A stretch of DNA of 64,000 nt from Arthrobacter sp. efr-133-R2A-120 (GCF_030209835.1 NZ_JARVRF010000014.1:26611-90610); one strand, 5' to 3'. Numbered from the stretch's first letter, positions 8,225 through 18,217 are shown. Notes: generated by a model not told the origin, from the sequence alone. A program made the numbers and translations.

Positions 8225-9100
8225 ATGGGACGGGTGACCCAGCGCCGCAAGGTGCACAAATTCGTCCTGGATGGCTCCGAACAGGCGCTGGAGCACCCGG
8301 TCCGCTACCGCGAAGACTTCCTTGCCGTCGAGGAACCGCTCGAGGTGCGCCTGGGGCACATGTCCTTCTCCGTAACCATGCGGACCCCTGGCGACGACTT
8401 TGACCTCGTGGCGGGCTTCCTGGTCTCCGAAGGTGTCATTTGGGACCCCGCCCAGCTCATTTCCTTGCGCTTCTGCGCCGGCGAGGACGAGAACGGCGTT
8501 CAGACCTTCAACGTGGTGGAGGCCCAGTTGCGTCCCGACGTCGTCCTTCCGGAGACGGGCCGCAACGTCTACACCTCCAGCTCGTGCGGGATCTGCGGCA
8601 CCGACTCTATCGAGGCAGTGCGCAAATCCTCACACTTCAGCCCTTCGGGCGACCCCCTGAGCGTTCCGGTGGAGGTTCTTGCCTCGCTGCCTGACCGTCT
8701 CCGCGAAGCACAGGCGGTTTTCGACAAGACCGGGGGAGTGCACGCCGCCGGACTCTTCAGAATCCACGACGACGGCGAGGCTGAGCTACTGTGCCTGCGA
8801 GAAGACGTGGGTAGGCACAACGCAGTGGACAAGGTAGTGGGCTGGGCACTGCGCGAAGGATTATTGCCCTTGCGCGGTACTGTCTTGCAGGTTTCCGGGA
8901 GGGCGTCCTTCGAACTGGTCCAGAAGGCGGCGCTCGCAGGAATCCCGGTTCTGGCAGCCGTCAGCGCACCCTCCAGCCTCGCCGTGGAGCTCGCCCAGGA
9001 GACTGGTTTGACCCTGGTGGGATTCAGCCGGGGGACCAGCCTGAACGTCTACGCGGGCAGTGACAGGGTGGCGGTGGGGGCTAAGGACCTGCAGGGATAG
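8225..9100 (+). CDS. fdhD: Formate dehydrogenase accessory sulfurtransferase FdhD
   Basis: A 291-aa sulfur carrier that transfers sulfur from a cysteine desulfurase to the molybdenum cofactor of formate dehydrogenases. The redox loop C121-G-I-C124 in SSCGICG is intact. Further family motifs are VLQVSGRASFELVQKAA and GFSRG near the C-terminus, which bind the cofactor. It immediately follows the FdhF/YdeP gene, so that enzyme is its likely client and the two are almost certainly co-transcribed. Confidence 0.92.
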   Translation: MGRVTQRRKVHKFVLDGSEQALEHPVRYREDFLAVEEPLEVRLGHMSFSVTMRTPGDDFDLVAGFLVSEGVIWDPAQLISLRFCAGEDENGVQTFNVVEAQLRPDVVLPETGRNVYTSSSCGICGTDSIEAVRKSSHFSPSGDPLSVPVEVLASLPDRLREAQAVFDKTGGVHAAGLFRIHDDGEAELLCLREDVGRHNAVDKVVGWALREGLLPLRGTVLQVSGRASFELVQKAALAGIPVLAAVSAPSSLAVELAQETGLTLVGFSRGTSLNVYAGSDRVAVGAKDLQG

Positions 9101-9191
9101 CCGCCAATCACTTGGCTATTGTCCCGGAACAACGTAGATTTTATCCATCGAATGGAATCTCGACCTAGCCCACCGCCAAAGGGGACTTCAA

Positions 9192-12100
9192 TTGCACGAC
9201 GACCGCCGGATCACTGAGAAGCGGCTCGAACGTTTTGTCCGGGAGCGGATAGCCCCCGCCATCTATGGCCGCGCGCTGCCCCTTGAACTGAGCAGCTGGG
9301 ATGCCCCGGGCGAGCCGGTTCCAGCCTCGGAAGCACTCCGCCAGGTCTTCGAACCCCAGGAACACGGTGCTGCGTGGGGCAAGGCCTGGAGCACCAAGTG
9401 GCTGCGGCTTCGGGGCGAGGTTCCGGAGGGCTGGGGAGTTGCCGATGGCACCACGGTGGAGATCGTCGTCGATCTCGGGTTCAGCAACGATTCCCCCGGC
9501 TTCCAGTGCGAGGGCATCGCCTGGCGGCCCGACGGCACCATCATCAAGGCCATTTCTCCCCGCAATCAGCACGTCCCGCTGAAGCTTTTGGGTGGCGGCC
9601 TGTCAGTCGACTTCTACGTCGAAGCCGCAGCTAATCCGGATCTCAGCCAGGAGTGGAGCTTCGCGGCAACCCCCCTGGGGGACAAGTCCACCTCCGGAGA
9701 CAAGCCCCGCTACCGGCTCGGACGCATCGCCATAGCCGAACTCAACGAGGTGGTCTGGGAGCTCCACCAAGACATCTGGACCCTCAGCGGGTTGATGCAC
9801 GAGCTGCCCTTCGAACTGCCGCGGCGGCACGAGATTCTCCGCGCCTTTGAGCGCATGCTGGACGTCATGGACCCGGACGATATTGCGGGTACCGCAGCCG
9901 CCGGCAGGGATGCCCTAGCCGAGGTCTTGAGCCGGCCCGCTTACGCCTCGGCCCACGAACTTCTGGCCACTGGCCACGCCCATATTGACTCGGCCTGGCT
10001 ATGGCCGGTCCGTGAGACCATCCGCAAATGCGCCCGCACCTTCTCCAACGTTGTCGCCCTCATGGATGAGAACCCCGATTTCGTCTTCTCCTGCTCCTCG
10101 GCGCAGCAATTGGCATGGATGAAGGAGTTCTATCCTGAGCTGTTCATCCGGATCCGGGAGAAGGTGAAGGCCGGGCAATTCGTGCCGGTTGGCGGCATGT
10201 GGGTTGAATCGGACACCAATATGCCCGGCGGCGAGGCAATGGCCCGCCAATTCGTCGAGGGCAAGAGCTTCTTCCTGCAGGAGTTCGGCATCGACTGCCA
10301 GGAGGCCTGGCTGCCTGACTCCTTCGGATATTCCGGGGCCCTCCCGCAGATCGTCAAGTCCGCTGGTTCCCGGTGGTTCCTGACCCAGAAGATCTCCTGG
10401 AACCAGGTCAACAAGATGCCGCACCACACCTTCAATTGGGAGGGTATCGACGGCACGCGGCTTTTCACCCATTTCCCGCCCGTGGACACCTACAACTCCG
10501 AGCTCCACGGCCGCGAGCTCGCCCACGCCCAGCGCAACTACCGGGAGCACGGCCGGGGCACCATTTCGCTGGTCCCCTTCGGATACGGCGACGGCGGTGG
10601 CGGACCCACGCGCGAAATGGTTGCCGCAGCCCACCGAACGGCGGACCTGGAAGGTTCACCGAAAGTACGCATGGGAACCGCTAAGGAGTTCTTCACGCAG
10701 GCCGAGGCCGAGTACCACAACCTCCCGGTCTGGGTGGGCGAGATGTACCTCGAGCTGCACAGGGGCACCTACACGAGCCAGGCAAATACCAAGCAAGGCA
10801 ACCGCCGCTCGGAGCACCTGCTCCGCGAGGCCGAACTTTGGTGCTCGACGGCGGCAGTGCGGACTGCCGGTTCGTTCACCTATCCCGCGGCGGACCTTAA
10901 GCGCTTGTGGCGGCTCGTACTGTTGCAGCAGTTCCACGACATCCTGCCGGGCAGCGCCATTGCGTGGGTCCACCAGGATGCGGAGCGGAACTATGCCGCG
11001 ATCGCCAGGGAGCTGGAAGGCATCATTGCCGGTGCCGCGTCTGCCCTTCTGGGCGAGGGAGACACCATGTTCCTGCTCAATGCGGCCCCGCATGAGCGCA
11101 ACGGTGTTCCGGCGCTCGCCGCAGCGGAGGCGGTCCACTCGGATAGCCCAGTCAACGTCACAGAACGCGCCGGCGGCTATGTTTTGGACAACGGCATCAT
11201 CCGCGCGGTGCTGGACGCCAACGGATTGCTGACCTCCCTCTCGGATTACGCAACAGGCCGCGAAGCCATTGCGCCTGGTCAGTTCGGCAACCATCTTGAG
11301 CTCCACCGGGACACGCCCAACGAATGGGATGCCTGGGACATCGACGAGTTCTACCGCCGGAATGTCGTCTCGGTAGTCGAGGCGCGATCGGTGACGCTGG
11401 AAAGCGCGGGCTGGGACGCCGTCGTCGTGGTGGAGCGGACCATCGGCTCCTCCACCATCACGCAGCGCATTTCCCTCGAGGCGGGCGCGGAATCCCTCGG
11501 GATTTCCACCACGGTGGACTGGCAGGAACACGAGAAGCTGCTGAAGATCGGTTTCCCGCTGGATGTCCGTGCGGACCGTTCCGCCTCGGAGACCCAATTC
11601 GGGCACGTATTCCGGGCTACGCACACCAACACCTCCTGGGAAGCCGCCAAGTTCGAATTCTGCGCCCACCGATGGATCCATGTGGCAGAGCCGGGTTACG
11701 GCGTCGCCATTTCCAATGCGTCAAGCTACGGGCATGACGTCACCCGGACCATCCGCGACGACGGCGGAACCACCACCAACGTCCGTGTGTCACTGTTGCG
11801 GGCGCCCAAGTTCCCGGACCCCCGGGCCGACCTCGGTATGCATGTCCTGGATCTGAGCGTCCGGCCCGGCGCCAGCATCGGCGACGCAGTGGAGGAAGGC
11901 TACCGGACCAACCTCAAACCGAGGCTGCTGGCGGGGGCGAACCCCGTGGAGCCGCTATTCACAGTGTTCAACCAAGCGCTGGTCATCGAGGCCGTCAAGC
12001 TTGCCGAAGACGGCTCCGGAGACGTCATTGTGCGGCTCTACGAATCGCTGGGAGAGCGCTCCACCGGTCTCATCACGGCCAACTTCGATTCCCGGACGGT

Positions 12101-12215
12101 GCAATCCGTGGACCTCCTGGAGCGCCCCCTCGATGCTCCCGGAGTGACGCCCGGAGCGGGCGCCGCCGAGCTGACCCTGCGCCCGTTCCAGTTGGTGACC
12201 TTGCGTTTCAGTTAG
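9192..12215 (+). CDS. Alpha-mannosidase, glycoside hydrolase family 38
   Basis: A 1007-aa retaining alpha-mannosidase. The GH38 zinc motif HAHIDSAWLWP lies near residue 260 and the nucleophile motif WLPDSFGYSG near 376. GYGDGGGGPTREM near 460 belongs to the same catalytic domain, followed by a three-helix segment and C-terminal beta-sandwiches. No signal peptide is seen, so it acts in the cytoplasm on imported oligosaccharides or internal mannans. The TTG start is preceded by AAAGGGG. The following genes are mannosyltransferase-like, which suggests a mannose-glycan theme, though they have their own promoter. Confidence 0.92.
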   Translation: MHDDRRITEKRLERFVRERIAPAIYGRALPLELSSWDAPGEPVPASEALRQVFEPQEHGAAWGKAWSTKWLRLRGEVPEGWGVADGTTVEIVVDLGFSNDSPGFQCEGIAWRPDGTIIKAISPRNQHVPLKLLGGGLSVDFYVEAAANPDLSQEWSFAATPLGDKSTSGDKPRYRLGRIAIAELNEVVWELHQDIWTLSGLMHELPFELPRRHEILRAFERMLDVMDPDDIAGTAAAGRDALAEVLSRPAYASAHELLATGHAHIDSAWLWPVRETIRKCARTFSNVVALMDENPDFVFSCSSAQQLAWMKEFYPELFIRIREKVKAGQFVPVGGMWVESDTNMPGGEAMARQFVEGKSFFLQEFGIDCQEAWLPDSFGYSGALPQIVKSAGSRWFLTQKISWNQVNKMPHHTFNWEGIDGTRLFTHFPPVDTYNSELHGRELAHAQRNYREHGRGTISLVPFGYGDGGGGPTREMVAAAHRTADLEGSPKVRMGTAKEFFTQAEAEYHNLPVWVGEMYLELHRGTYTSQANTKQGNRRSEHLLREAELWCSTAAVRTAGSFTYPAADLKRLWRLVLLQQFHDILPGSAIAWVHQDAERNYAAIARELEGIIAGAASALLGEGDTMFLLNAAPHERNGVPALAAAEAVHSDSPVNVTERAGGYVLDNGIIRAVLDANGLLTSLSDYATGREAIAPGQFGNHLELHRDTPNEWDAWDIDEFYRRNVVSVVEARSVTLESAGWDAVVVVERTIGSSTITQRISLEAGAESLGISTTVDWQEHEKLLKIGFPLDVRADRSASETQFGHVFRATHTNTSWEAAKFEFCAHRWIHVAEPGYGVAISNASSYGHDVTRTIRDDGGTTTNVRVSLLRAPKFPDPRADLGMHVLDLSVRPGASIGDAVEEGYRTNLKPRLLAGANPVEPLFTVFNQALVIEAVKLAEDGSGDVIVRLYESLGERSTGLITANFDSRTVQSVDLLERPLDAPGVTPGAGAAELTLRPFQLVTLRFS

Positions 12216-12311
12216 TGGTGGCGGCGGAGCCGGGTGGCGTCCGATCCTGTTTACGGCGGACGCACAGGCTCCGTCAGGGAAGCCCTCACCTTCGTTGCAT
12301 ACCTTGGGACT

Positions 12312-13631
12312 ATGTCCAATGCGATGACGACCCACTCCGGGCCGCTGCCTGCCGGACAACCGGGGCGGCAGCAGCCTGGGGGACCAAGGCAAGCGGCCGA
12401 GTCCGGCGCCGGCCACATCCCTGCCATCCGGCCCGAACGGGCGCCGATCAGCACGTCCGACGGCAGCGTGATTCTTGACGTCGCGATACCGGTGTACAAC
12501 GAAGAAGAGGCCCTCGAACCGGCGGTCCGTCGCCTGCATTCCTACCTCAAAGGCAGTTTCCCGCACCCGTTTACCATTACGATCGCGGACAACGCCAGCA
12601 CAGATTCGACCCTCGAGATTGCACGTAAGCTCAGCAGCGAACTCAGTGAAGTGCGCGTCGAGCACCTCGACCGGAAGGGGCGCGGGCGAGCGCTTCGCAC
12701 CGTGTGGCTCGCGTCCGAGGCGGCAGTGGTGGCATACATGGACGTCGATTTGTCCACGGATCTGGCTGCCCTCGGACCGCTCATTGCCCCGCTCGTGTCA
12801 GGGCATTCGGATTTGGCGGTCGGAACACGCCTGAACCGCAACTCACGTGTGATTAGAGGGGCCAAGCGGGAGTTCATCTCCCGGAGTTACAACCTCATCC
12901 TCCGCGGCTCACTAGGCGCCCGCTTCTCAGACGCCCAGTGCGGCTTCAAAGCCATCCGTTCCGACATTGCGCGTGCACTCCTGCCGTGCACCGTCGACGA
13001 CGCCTGGTTTTTCGACACCGAGCTGCTCGTCATCGCCGACCGCGCCGGCCTGAGGGTGGCCGAGGTGCCGGTGGACTGGGTTGACGACCCGGACTCGTCG
13101 GTTGACATACTGCGCACTTCCATCGATGACTTGAAAGGGATCGCGCGGATCGGGCGGGACATGATGACCGGGCGCATCCCTGTCGCCGAGCTGCGCAGCG
13201 CCCTCGGCCGCAAGGCTCCGGACAAAAGCAACGGCGCACTCCTCGGGCAAATGCTCCGATTTGGCGTCGTCGGTGTCGTCTCGACATTGGCCTATCTCGC
13301 CCTGTTTGTCTTCATGCGCACGATCGCCGATGCCCAGACCGCCAATTTCGTGGCAATGCTTGTCACCGCGGTTGCCAACACGGCGGCAAACCGGCGGTTG
13401 ACCTTCGGGGTCTCCGGAACCACGGGCGCCGTGCGGCATCAGTTCCAGGGCCTCGTGGTCTTCGCCCTCGGCCTGGCGTTGACCTCGGGGGTACTCTTCT
13501 GGCTGGCCTCCGGAGGTGAACCCTCCAGAGGGGTCGAAATAGCGGGCGTCGTCGGTGCCAACCTCCTGGGAACCCTGCTGAAGTTCATCCTGTTCAGGGT
13601 CTGGGTCTTCAAACAACCGCGATTGCCCTAG
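12312..13631 (+). CDS. Fused GT2 glycosyltransferase and GtrA-like membrane protein
   Basis: A 439-aa bifunctional protein. The N-terminal 45 residues are Gly/Pro-rich and low complexity. A GT2 domain of dolichyl/polyprenyl-phosphate sugar synthase type follows (VAIPVYNEEEAL, DNASTDST, YMDVDLSTD as the DxD site). From about residue 315 a four-helix GtrA-like domain begins (LRFGVVGVVSTLAYLALF). The expected role is to charge polyprenyl phosphate with a hexose and help flip it across the membrane. ATG 12312 is chosen because TACCTT lies 6 nt upstream as a leaderless promoter; GTG 12234 is also in frame. The downstream GT39 gene could use the product. Confidence 0.85.
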   Translation: MSNAMTTHSGPLPAGQPGRQQPGGPRQAAESGAGHIPAIRPERAPISTSDGSVILDVAIPVYNEEEALEPAVRRLHSYLKGSFPHPFTITIADNASTDSTLEIARKLSSELSEVRVEHLDRKGRGRALRTVWLASEAAVVAYMDVDLSTDLAALGPLIAPLVSGHSDLAVGTRLNRNSRVIRGAKREFISRSYNLILRGSLGARFSDAQCGFKAIRSDIARALLPCTVDDAWFFDTELLVIADRAGLRVAEVPVDWVDDPDSSVDILRTSIDDLKGIARIGRDMMTGRIPVAELRSALGRKAPDKSNGALLGQMLRFGVVGVVSTLAYLALFVFMRTIADAQTANFVAMLVTAVANTAANRRLTFGVSGTTGAVRHQFQGLVVFALGLALTSGVLFWLASGGEPSRGVEIAGVVGANLLGTLLKFILFRVWVFKQPRLP

Positions 13632-13678
13632 TCGTGCCGCGGGGCCCACAAACGCTCCATGATCAAGTGAAAGACACA

Positions 13679-15742
13679 ATGAGCTCCAAATCCATCACTG
13701 TCAGCCCTACGGACCGGGACCGGAACGCAGCCACTTCCCGAGAGGCCGCTTTTGGCAAACGGTGGGCGCGCCTGGCATTCGGCGAGAAGCAAGCGCGATG
13801 GGTCCGGCCCTCGGCTGCGGCACTCCTCCTGGTAGCTGCGCTTGTCTACTTGTGGAATCTGACGAACTCCGGCTACGCCAATTCCTTCTACGCGGCGGCC
13901 ATCCAGTCGGGGACAAAGAACTGGACAGCGTTGCTTTTCGCATCCCTGGACCCATCGAACGCCATCACGGTCGATAAGCCGCCCGCAGCGTTCTGGATAC
14001 CCGCCCTGCTGGGACGCGTCTTCGGATTCAGTTCCTTTACCATGCTGCTGCCCGAAGCCGCCATGGGAATCGCTTCCGTCGGGATGCTCTACTTGGCCGT
14101 TAAGCGGGCGGCGGGACCGGCCGCAGGCCTTGTTGCAGGAGCCGCGCTTGCCGCGACGCCGGTAGCCGCACTCATGTTCCGTTTCAACAACCCTGACGCC
14201 ATGATGGTCTTCTGCCTTATGGTGGCCGCCTGGATGACCGTGACTGCCACCCAGAAGGCCAGCCCTGCCTTGCTTTTCTGGGCCGGCACATTCATTGGCC
14301 TGGCCTTTCTGAGCAAAATGCTCGAAGGGTTCATGACCATCCCGGCGCTCGGACTTGCCTACCTATTGGCCGCCCCGGTTCCCCTCAAGAAGAGGCTTCT
14401 GCACTTGCTGGGCGCCGCAGGAGGCATCACGCTGGTCACTGGCGCGTACGCACTTGTTTTCCAGCTCACGCCGGTATCCGTGCGGCCCTACATGGCGGGG
14501 TCGCAGGGAAATTCCCTGTGGGAACTCGTGTTCGGCTATAACGGGCTCAGCCGAATCGTGGGACGGGGCAACGGGATCCCCGGGGGTGGGGCACCGGACT
14601 TCGCCCGTTATCCCGGTGGCATCGGCGCGGAGCCCGGAGGCGCCGTACCCGGCGGAGGCGGATTTTCCTTTGGTGGCCCTCCCGGCATCCTCCGCCTGTT
14701 CGGCGGCGAGTTCAGCGCGGAAGTGGCGTGGTTACTGCCCACCGCGTTGCTCCTCCTTGCGGCAGGATTATGGTTCACGCGCCGGGCGGCGAGAACCGAT
14801 GCAATCCGTGCTTCCTTGGTCTTGTGGGGCACGTGGCTGGTCATCACCGCCGCCGTCTTTTCGTTCATGAGTGGCACCATCCATGCCTACTACACGGTTG
14901 AGCTTGCCCCTGCCGTAGCCGCTGTGATCGGCATCGTTGGGGTCCAACTCTGGAAACACCGGTCCCAGCCTGCGTCCCGGGCCGTGCTCGCGTCGGCGGT
15001 CCTGCTTACGTCGATCTGGTCTTTCGTTCTGCTGTCCAGCGACCTGGGGTGGCTCCCGTGGCTCCGTTGGACGGTTTTCGCTGCGGGCGCCTTGAGCGCG
15101 GTCCTGATCGCGGCTGGTCCGGTCCGACTTGGGAGGGCCGGTGTGGCAGTGGCGATTCTGGCGCTCCTGTCAGCTGGCCTTGGAACGGGTGCGTGGACCG
15201 TAGCTACTGCGGCGACGGGCCACACGGGAGGATCGCCATCCGCCGGACCGGACTCACGGACGAACAACCAGGCGATGGGGCTGGCCGGCATCACCAGCCC
15301 GGCCGGTGCAGCCTCGCGCGGCGGGGCATTCGGCCGCTTCCGTGGTTCAGGTCCCGCCAACGCCCCTGCCGCGGCAGGGGGATTCACCGAGCCCCTCGGA
15401 AATTCCGCCGTGAATACCCTTCTGCAGACGACGAAGACGAAGTGGTCTGCCGCCACGGTCGGGGCGAACAGTGCAGCCGCCCTTGAGCTTGGTTCCAATA
15501 CTTCGGTGATGGCCATTGGCGGATTCAGTGGCTCTGATCCGTTTCCGACCCTGGACCAGTTCAAGCAAATGGTTGCCACGGGACAAATTTCCTATTTCGT
15601 CCCGGGCAGTCCGTTTGGGGGTCCGGGTGGCCTGGGACGGGCAGGCGGGAACGGCACGTCGTCGGCCATCACCCAGTGGGTCGAAGCAACGTTCCCGGCC
15701 ACAAGGGCCGGTAGCAGCACCGTCTACCATCTGCACCAATGA
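13679..15742 (+). CDS. GT39 / ArnT-like membrane glycosyltransferase
   Basis: A 687-aa multi-pass protein of the polyprenyl-phosphate-dependent GT-C class (PMT/ArnT-like). The acidic first-loop motif is in SGYANSFYAAA, with DPSNAITVDKPPAAFW carrying the second acidic site. About a dozen TM helices follow. Two Gly/Pro-rich stretches stand out, near residues 300-345 and 525-575, and the soluble C-terminus is extracytoplasmic. ATG 13679 is preferred over GTG 13634. It probably transfers the sugar made by the upstream GT2-GtrA fusion to an external protein or glycan. The stop is close to a convergent ABC operon. Confidence 0.85.
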   Translation: MSSKSITVSPTDRDRNAATSREAAFGKRWARLAFGEKQARWVRPSAAALLLVAALVYLWNLTNSGYANSFYAAAIQSGTKNWTALLFASLDPSNAITVDKPPAAFWIPALLGRVFGFSSFTMLLPEAAMGIASVGMLYLAVKRAAGPAAGLVAGAALAATPVAALMFRFNNPDAMMVFCLMVAAWMTVTATQKASPALLFWAGTFIGLAFLSKMLEGFMTIPALGLAYLLAAPVPLKKRLLHLLGAAGGITLVTGAYALVFQLTPVSVRPYMAGSQGNSLWELVFGYNGLSRIVGRGNGIPGGGAPDFARYPGGIGAEPGGAVPGGGGFSFGGPPGILRLFGGEFSAEVAWLLPTALLLLAAGLWFTRRAARTDAIRASLVLWGTWLVITAAVFSFMSGTIHAYYTVELAPAVAAVIGIVGVQLWKHRSQPASRAVLASAVLLTSIWSFVLLSSDLGWLPWLRWTVFAAGALSAVLIAAGPVRLGRAGVAVAILALLSAGLGTGAWTVATAATGHTGGSPSAGPDSRTNNQAMGLAGITSPAGAASRGGAFGRFRGSGPANAPAAAGGFTEPLGNSAVNTLLQTTKTKWSAATVGANSAAALELGSNTSVMAIGGFSGSDPFPTLDQFKQMVATGQISYFVPGSPFGGPGGLGRAGGNGTSSAITQWVEATFPATRAGSSTVYHLHQ

Positions 15743-15766
15743 GCGGGCGGCCCCACCCAACTGGCT

Positions 15767-15809
15767 CGCAGTTGTTGTCGTTAGGAGGCCCAAAACGACA
15801 ACAAATGCG
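15767..15809. repeat. Intergenic hairpin between convergent genes
   Basis: GCAGTTGTTGTCGT (15768-15781) pairs with ACGACAACAAATGC (15795-15808) at 13 of 14 positions. An outer partial inverted pair lies around it: CCACCCAACT near 15753 and AGTTGGGAGGG near 15872. There is no T-run. It may be a REP-type element doubling as a bidirectional stop between the GT39 gene and the ABC operon. Confidence 0.5.
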
Positions 15810-15885
15810 TGGGCCCACGCCGCCAGGGTTCCCTGGCCGAGCTTGCGAGGCGAGGGTGGCGGTGGGGACTAGTTGGGAGGGAGGG

Positions 15886-16713
15886 TCAGACGTCGTGCTG
15901 GAGGCGCTTGACGAATTGCTTGGTACGTTCCTCCCGCGGCTCCCGCAAGACCTCCGCGGCGGGACCGCGTTCCACCACCACGCCGCCGTCCATGAAGATG
16001 ACTTCATCGGCAACCTGGCGGGCGAAGGCGAGCTCATGAGTCACGATCACCATGGTCCACCCCTCGTCGGCGAGTTCCTTGATGACACCGAGCACTTCAC
16101 CCACGAGCTCCGGGTCCAGGGCTGAGGTGGGCTCGTCGAAGAGCAGAAGTTGTGGCTTCAGGGCCAATGCGCGCACGATTCCCACGCGTTGTTGCTGACC
16201 GCCTGACAACTCGAAGGGGTAGGCGTCCCGCCTGTCTGCGAGGCCTACCCGGGCCAGGAGCCGCTCGGCCTCTGCCACGACTTCCGCCCGGGGACGCTTC
16301 TGGACCTGGAGCGGTCCCTCGATGATGTTCTTGAGCACCGTCATGTGCGGGAACAGGTTGTAGTGCTGGAACACCATGGCGCTACGGTCCCGGAGGGCGG
16401 CGATCTCCCGCTTCCCGACGGTGCCGGCGAAATCGAGGGTCAGTCCCGCGCCGGACCCCCGGACCGTACCGGCGTCGGCGTCCCCGAAGGTGACCGTGCC
16501 GGCGTCGGGCACTTCGAGGCCGTTGAGCGAGCGCAGGACCGTCGTCTTGCCCGAACCGGACGGCCCGATCAAGGCGACCACCTGCCCGCGGCGGACATCG
16601 ATGTCGATTCCGCGCAGCACCTTGTTGCTGCCGAAAGCTTTGGCGAGGTCCCGGGCGGACAGCACCAGCCCGGAGTTCCCTTGGGCGGCGTTGCTGGGCT
16701 CAGTGGGCGACAT
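15886..16713 (-). CDS. Polar amino-acid ABC transporter ATPase
   Basis: A 275-aa cytoplasmic ATPase of the GlnQ/HisP family. It has Walker A GPSGSGKTT, signature LSGGQQQRVGI and Walker B LLLFDEPTSALD. It overlaps the permease gene by 14 nt and is the last gene of a three-gene operon (binding protein, permease, ATPase). It powers import of the ligand held by the lipoprotein encoded first. The substrate is probably cystine, glutamine or another polar amino acid; sequence alone does not decide. Confidence 0.92.
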   Translation of the reverse strand: MSPTEPSNAAQGNSGLVLSARDLAKAFGSNKVLRGIDIDVRRGQVVALIGPSGSGKTTVLRSLNGLEVPDAGTVTFGDADAGTVRGSGAGLTLDFAGTVGKREIAALRDRSAMVFQHYNLFPHMTVLKNIIEGPLQVQKRPRAEVVAEAERLLARVGLADRRDAYPFELSGGQQQRVGIVRALALKPQLLLFDEPTSALDPELVGEVLGVIKELADEGWTMVIVTHELAFARQVADEVIFMDGGVVVERGPAAEVLREPREERTKQFVKRLQHDV

Positions 16714-17365
16714 AACGGTCCAATCTGCGCTCCAGGGCGGACTGGCCCGTGGAGAGGACGAGGCAAATGACCCAGTAAACCAAGGCGGACTCGAGGTACA
16801 GGATCATGAATTCCTGGCTGAACGCGGCGATCTGCTGGGCGTTGCGGAAAAGCTCGGTGACGAGGATGAGCGAAGCCAGCGAGGTGTCCTTCACGAGGGA
16901 AATGAAGGTGTTGGACAGTGGAGGCACCGAGACCCTTGCCGCTTGCGGGAGGATGATCCGCACGAGCGTTTGCGGCCGCGACATTCCGATAGTGTGCCCG
17001 GCCTCCCATTGGCCCTTGGGCACGGACAGGATCGCCGCGCGGATGACCTCGGCCGCGTAGCCACCCACATTGAGCGAAAACGCGATGATGGCGCTGGGCC
17101 ACGGCTCCAGCTTCACGCCGATGCTTGGGAGGCCATAGAAGATCACGAACAACTGCACCAGCAGGGGGGTCCCGCGGATCACCGAGACGTAGAAGCGTGC
17201 GATGCCGGAGAGCAAGCTGTTGGGGCTCAAGCGCAAGAGCGCGACGAGGAGCGCCAATGCCAGGCCAAAAGCGAACGAGGCCAAGGTCAGGGGGATGGTG
17301 CCCGTGACGGCGCCGCCGATGATTGGCCCGAAGGAACTCCAGACGAGGTCCCAGTTGAAGGTCAT
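16700..17365 (-). CDS. Polar amino-acid ABC transporter permease
   Basis: A 221-aa inner-membrane permease of the HisM/GlnP class. About five TM helices are visible, with the EAA loop around AGHTIGMSRPQTLVRIILPQAA that docks the ATPase. Only one permease gene is present, so it likely works as a homodimer. It sits between the binding-protein gene (15-nt gap) and the overlapping ATPase gene. Confidence 0.92.
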   Translation of the reverse strand: MTFNWDLVWSSFGPIIGGAVTGTIPLTLASFAFGLALALLVALLRLSPNSLLSGIARFYVSVIRGTPLLVQLFVIFYGLPSIGVKLEPWPSAIIAFSLNVGGYAAEVIRAAILSVPKGQWEAGHTIGMSRPQTLVRIILPQAARVSVPPLSNTFISLVKDTSLASLILVTELFRNAQQIAAFSQEFMILYLESALVYWVICLVLSTGQSALERRLDRYVAH

Positions 17366-17380
17366 CTGTTTGGCCGCCGG

Positions 17381-18217
17381 CTACTTGGTAACGTCTGCGC
17401 CGAAGTACTTCTGGGAGATCTTGGCCAGGGTTCCGTCGGCTCGAAGGTCCGCCAGGGCTTTGTCCACTGCGGCCTTGAGTTCGGTTGATCCCTTGCGGAA
17501 GACCATGGCGCTTTGGGTCTTGTCGGTGGTCTCCGCGGCGATCTTCAAACCGGAGTCCGGGGTGCTCTTGGCGTAGTCGAGGTAGGTCAGCTTGTCGTTG
17601 ACGGTTGCGTCGACGCGGCCTTGGCGGACCAGGGTGGCGGCTTGCGCCCAGCCTTCGACGGACTGGACGTTGGCGCCTGCGTCAACTGCCATCTTGTAGA
17701 AGTTGCTGGTCAGTGACTGGGCGGTGGTCCTGCCTTTGAGATCGGCGAAGCTGTTGATGGAGTTGTTGTCGGACTTGGTCACGACGACGCCATTGGAGAT
17801 AGTGTACGGCGCCGAGAAGTCATACTTGGCTGTGCGCTCAGGGTTGATGGAGATCTGGTTGGCGATCGTGTCGAAGCGCTTGGAATCGAGGCCCGCGAAG
17901 ATGCCATCGAACTGGGTTTCCTGGAATGTCGCCTTTACTCCGAGCTTGGCGGCCACGGCCTGGGCGATTTCGACGTCGAAGCCCGTCAGTGGACCTGCCC
18001 CGTTCTCATGGAAGCTGAAGGGCCGGTAGGTGCCTTCCGTGGCAATAACGATCTCGCCTTTGGACTTGATGGCGGACAGCGAGGTGTCTCCACCCGACGT
18101 CGACGACGGCGATGAGCCGCCGCCGCAAGCGGACAGTGCCAGCGCGACGGCGGCAAGGGTTGCGGACAGTGCTGTGCGGCGAGTGGGCAGGCTCTTCATG
18201 AAAGCCATCTTAGTCAC
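17381..18217 (-). CDS. Amino-acid ABC transporter substrate-binding lipoprotein
   Basis: A 278-aa family-3 solute-binding lipoprotein. The N-terminus has a signal peptide ending in the lipobox LSAC, then a Gly/Ser linker. The ligand fold contains GTYRPFSFHE, GFDVEIAQAVAAKLG and ISINPERTAKYDFSAPY, typical of cystine or polar amino-acid receptors (TcyA/FliY-like by impression). The GTG start at 18217 is taken; ATG codons at 18208 and 18199 are alternatives that keep the signal peptide. It is the first gene of the operon, with an AT-rich promoter region at 18397-18425. Confidence 0.9.
   Translation of the reverse strand: MTKMAFMKSLPTRRTALSATLAAVALALSACGGGSSPSSTSGGDTSLSAIKSKGEIVIATEGTYRPFSFHENGAGPLTGFDVEIAQAVAAKLGVKATFQETQFDGIFAGLDSKRFDTIANQISINPERTAKYDFSAPYTISNGVVVTKSDNNSINSFADLKGRTTAQSLTSNFYKMAVDAGANVQSVEGWAQAATLVRQGRVDATVNDKLTYLDYAKSTPDSGLKIAAETTDKTQSAMVFRKGSTELKAAVDKALADLRADGTLAKISQKYFGADVTK

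Noticed and set aside
6607..8259. 550-codon minus-strand frame opposite the FdhF/YdeP gene
   Set aside because: A shadow of the oxidoreductase. It has no ribosome site and no recognisable domain.
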